Shown here: piece after piece, positions 62,388-64,000 of the stretch
Numbering within the stretch: position 1 is the stretch's first letter
Layout of the letters: each line of letters starts with the position of its first letter
Assembly (NCBI GenBank): GCA_016707285.1
Contig: JADJIA010000005.1
Coordinates: forward strand, 372,001-436,000
Direction of reading: 5' to 3'
Source of the DNA: Ignavibacteriales bacterium
Lineage (GTDB): Bacteria > Bacteroidota > Ignavibacteria > Ignavibacteriales > Ignavibacteriaceae
DNA: 64,000 nucleotides
The notes under the pieces: model-generated
Database searches by the model: none
The model's input: only the letters and a program-made list of their open reading frames with translations
What the model was told of the DNA's origin: nothing
Made by a program: the position numbers and the translations under genes

Positions 62388-63509
62388 TTAGTCTGTATTT
62401 ATATAAAATACAAATTTACCTTTTTTATCGATAAATCCTTTACTTTCCTTGTTGCTTTTTTTGTCTGTGAATTCGGCGTAAGCTCTACCGTTTTTAAATT
62501 TTTCAACTCCGGTAAAATTAAGATCGATAACAATTTTACCTTTTGTGTCGATAAATCCATAGTTGCTGTAACCCTCACAAATTATTGCCAATCCTTCAGA
62601 AAATCCACTGTTCAAAGTGTAATATTTGCCTTTGTCATCCTTTGGCGAGAGTCGTCTGATTACTTTTCCGTTTGCATCAAGAATTTCAAAAACTGTTTCC
62701 CAGGTGGTTTCATCAGTATATTTACCGGTTGAAAATCCTTTTTCGAAAGTTGCCAACTGTTCATATTTTGGTTGTACAACAATTTTTCCGGTTTTATCAA
62801 TCGCTCCCTTTTTGCCTTCATTGTTTGTGAAAGTGGCGATACCATCGTGAAACGAACCGGGTTCAGTGCGATAATAAAAATTATCAAGTGTTTTGCCTGT
62901 TTTGTCTATAAATGTCCAACCCTTTTTTGCATAGACCGCTGCCATCCCGTCACTGAAATCTCTGACATCATCAAAAATGTTGGGGATTGCAACATTACCT
63001 TTGGTGTCAAGGTAACCATAAGTTGATTTTTCCCGATAATAACTTAAACTCTCACTGAATCTTGTTTGTAAACTGTAATCATTGATAGTTGAATCATTAA
63101 CTATTTGACCTGTTTTTGAAACTATTTTACAGTGCGCTCTTGTATTTGCATTCGCTGCATCCGCAGGTTTATATACAACTGCAACACCATCTGAAAATGA
63201 AGTCAACCTGTAAAATCTGCAAGGTACCACTGTTTTACCTGTTTTGTCGATGGCTCCAAATTCGCCACCCTTAACCATTTGGATAACAGCAACGCCGTCA
63301 TTAAAATATGGTTCATAAAAAGTATTTTCAAATTGAGGTTCAATAACAAGTTTTCCCGTTGTGTCGATAAATCCCCAGTATTCACCCATACGAACTGACA
63401 TCAGTCCTTCGTTAAATTCGCCAAATTTTTTAGTGTTGATTGTAGGTTGAGAAAAAACGGAGAGATTTATGATAGTAATAAGTGTGAGAGAGAAGAGAAA
63501 AGTTTTCAT
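62388..63509 (-). CDS. Exported WG-repeat protein
   Basis: 373 residues with a signal peptide (MKTFLFSLTLITIINLSVFS). The rest is about nine WG (KWG) repeats of 35-45 residues with the pattern YGFIDTTGKLVIEPQFE, for example WGFIDTTGKLV, FGAIDKTGKTV, YGYLDTKGN and KGFIDKKGKFV. WG repeats are thought to form a beta structure used for binding, common in Bacteroidota and Leptospira, with no known enzyme activity. It is 17 bases upstream of the dehydrogenase and may share its transcript. Confidence 0.92.
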   Translation of the reverse strand: MKTFLFSLTLITIINLSVFSQPTINTKKFGEFNEGLMSVRMGEYWGFIDTTGKLVIEPQFENTFYEPYFNDGVAVIQMVKGGEFGAIDKTGKTVVPCRFYRLTSFSDGVAVVYKPADAANANTRAHCKIVSKTGQIVNDSTINDYSLQTRFSESLSYYREKSTYGYLDTKGNVAIPNIFDDVRDFSDGMAAVYAKKGWTFIDKTGKTLDNFYYRTEPGSFHDGIATFTNNEGKKGAIDKTGKIVVQPKYEQLATFEKGFSTGKYTDETTWETVFEILDANGKVIRRLSPKDDKGKYYTLNSGFSEGLAIICEGYSNYGFIDTKGKIVIDLNFTGVEKFKNGRAYAEFTDKKSNKESKGFIDKKGKFVFYINTD

Positions 63510-63616
63510 CTGAATTCATAAATTATTGTTAAATATGAATACAAATTACTCTGTAATGTTAAAATTATCTAATAATAACATATTCAATTTATACCGATAA
63601 AACATTATTTTCAGCG

Positions 63617-63655
63617 CGGGAGGGGAGAAAACAAACTCCAAGTCTCTGCCTCCCG
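63617..63655 (-). terminator. Hairpin behind the DUF2892 gene
   Basis: CGGGAGG (63617-63623) pairs with CCTCCCG (63649-63655), and GGAGA-type bases extend the inner stem. The leftward 3' side has no clean T-run. A moderate candidate that lies 16 bases past the stop at 63671. Confidence 0.5.
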
Positions 63656-63670
63656 TTGAAATTTAACTTC

Positions 63671-63862
63671 CTATTTTTTAGGAGTTTTACAAGTATTTAC
63701 ACCGATCAGGTTATAAGCAGGGCAGACACCCATAAAACCTGTAACTATCGGCACGATGCCAACAACTCCCCACCAGGTTTTGAAGTATATTCCCAACCCT
63801 ATTATAACTGCACCAATAATGTACCTGACAATCTGATCGGGTGATCCAACATTCTTCTTCAT
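63671..63862 (-). CDS. DUF2892 (YgaP-type) small membrane protein
   Basis: 63 residues with GGAG 8-11 bases before the ATG. It has two hydrophobic segments (VRYIIGAVIIGLGIYF and WWGVVGIVPIVTGFMGVCP) and a conserved tail (CPAYNLIGVNTC). This is the DUF2892 membrane domain, which in YgaP is joined to a rhodanese domain; here it stands alone. Such proteins often accompany sulfur-transfer or redox genes and are thought to bind or pass sulfur compounds. A perfect 14-bp palindrome lies 28 bases upstream. Confidence 0.88.
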   Translation of the reverse strand: MKKNVGSPDQIVRYIIGAVIIGLGIYFKTWWGVVGIVPIVTGFMGVCPAYNLIGVNTCKTPKK

Positions 63863-63890
63863 TTTGATTCTCCATTAAGTCTTAAAATAT

Positions 63891-63904
63891 TCTAATCGAT
63901 TAGA
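63891..63904. promoter_or_regulatory. Perfect 14-bp palindrome upstream of the DUF2892 gene
   Basis: TCTAATCGATTAGA is a perfect inverted repeat, 29-42 bases before the leftward ATG at 63862, so in the promoter range. Its A-T rich arms around a central CG suit a dimeric regulator. DUF2892 genes are often controlled by ArsR- or CsoR-type sensors, but the regulator cannot be named from this. Confidence 0.5.
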
Positions 63905-64000
63905 TATCATTAAAACAAAAAAGATTCATATAAGATTCACAAAAATATCGGTAAATAACTGTATATTTTCAATTATAATAAACCAAATTCAATTAGTTGT

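Overview
The window looks like an ordinary chromosomal stretch of an AT-rich member of the Bacteroidota/Ignavibacteria side of the tree. The main pointer is the secreted amidase at 31674-34175. It ends in a type IX secretion (T9SS) sorting tail introduced by an NYPNPFNPET motif, the form most common in Ignavibacteria and relatives. Other pointers are many exported proteins with short N-terminal signal peptides, very few strong Shine-Dalgarno sites, a ClpC, a FloA and the set of catabolic genes. The taxonomic placement is inference. No rRNA, CRISPR array, insertion sequence, phage or origin was seen.

Layout, left to right. 1-5656: fragments of exported proteins, then an overlapping block of M1 aminopeptidase, LpxH and PBP1A. 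5711-5794: tRNA-Leu(CAG) with its own terminator. 6008-6385: an unknown single-gene unit. 6503-9514: hpnC-hpnD-hpnE, the three-step squalene route. 9536-13745 (leftward): polA and an amino-acid permease. 13894-21827: a Na+/dicarboxylate-type symporter, an NSS transporter with a 38-residue MetS-like small subunit, then a homogentisate (tyrosine) degradation operon: HPPD, homogentisate dioxygenase, a HisC-like aminotransferase and an FAA hydrolase. 21863-23533: a YkuD-like exported protein and a small membrane protein. 23597-34175 (leftward): GH94 phosphorylase, GH38-like protein, HAD phosphatase, phosphohexomutase and the T9SS amidase.

34356-42728 carries an exported MetX-like hydrolase, an exported or anchored Pcm, a MalK-type ATPase behind a perfect LacI-type palindrome, two DUF3298 paralogues, a UvrD-like helicase and FloA. 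42982-60028 is mainly rightward housekeeping and catabolism: ClpC, pterin carbinolamine dehydratase, M64 peptidase, a frameshifted aldehyde dehydrogenase, a repeat-rich spacer, glutaryl-CoA-type dehydrogenase, IMPDH, M24 peptidase, GT4 glycosyltransferase, PurD, glutamate dehydrogenase and a PPDK-N-type ATP-grasp protein without the phosphohistidine domain. 60084-63862 is leftward: a doubly frameshifted alpha/beta hydrolase, a beta-hydroxyacid dehydrogenase, a WG-repeat protein and a DUF2892 membrane protein.

How it works together: the middle-left part gives a coherent picture of aerobic amino-acid use. It has uptake through APC, DAACS and NSS carriers, transamination, and ring opening to fumarate and acetoacetate. 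GDH, glutaryl-CoA-type dehydrogenase, semialdehyde dehydrogenase and pterin dehydratase further right fit the same lifestyle. The most unusual material is the leftward sugar cluster, whose GH38 member lacks the family's nucleophile. Next come the MalK-type ATPase with its palindromic operator, the phosphohistidine-less PPDK-like protein, and the indels that break two genes.
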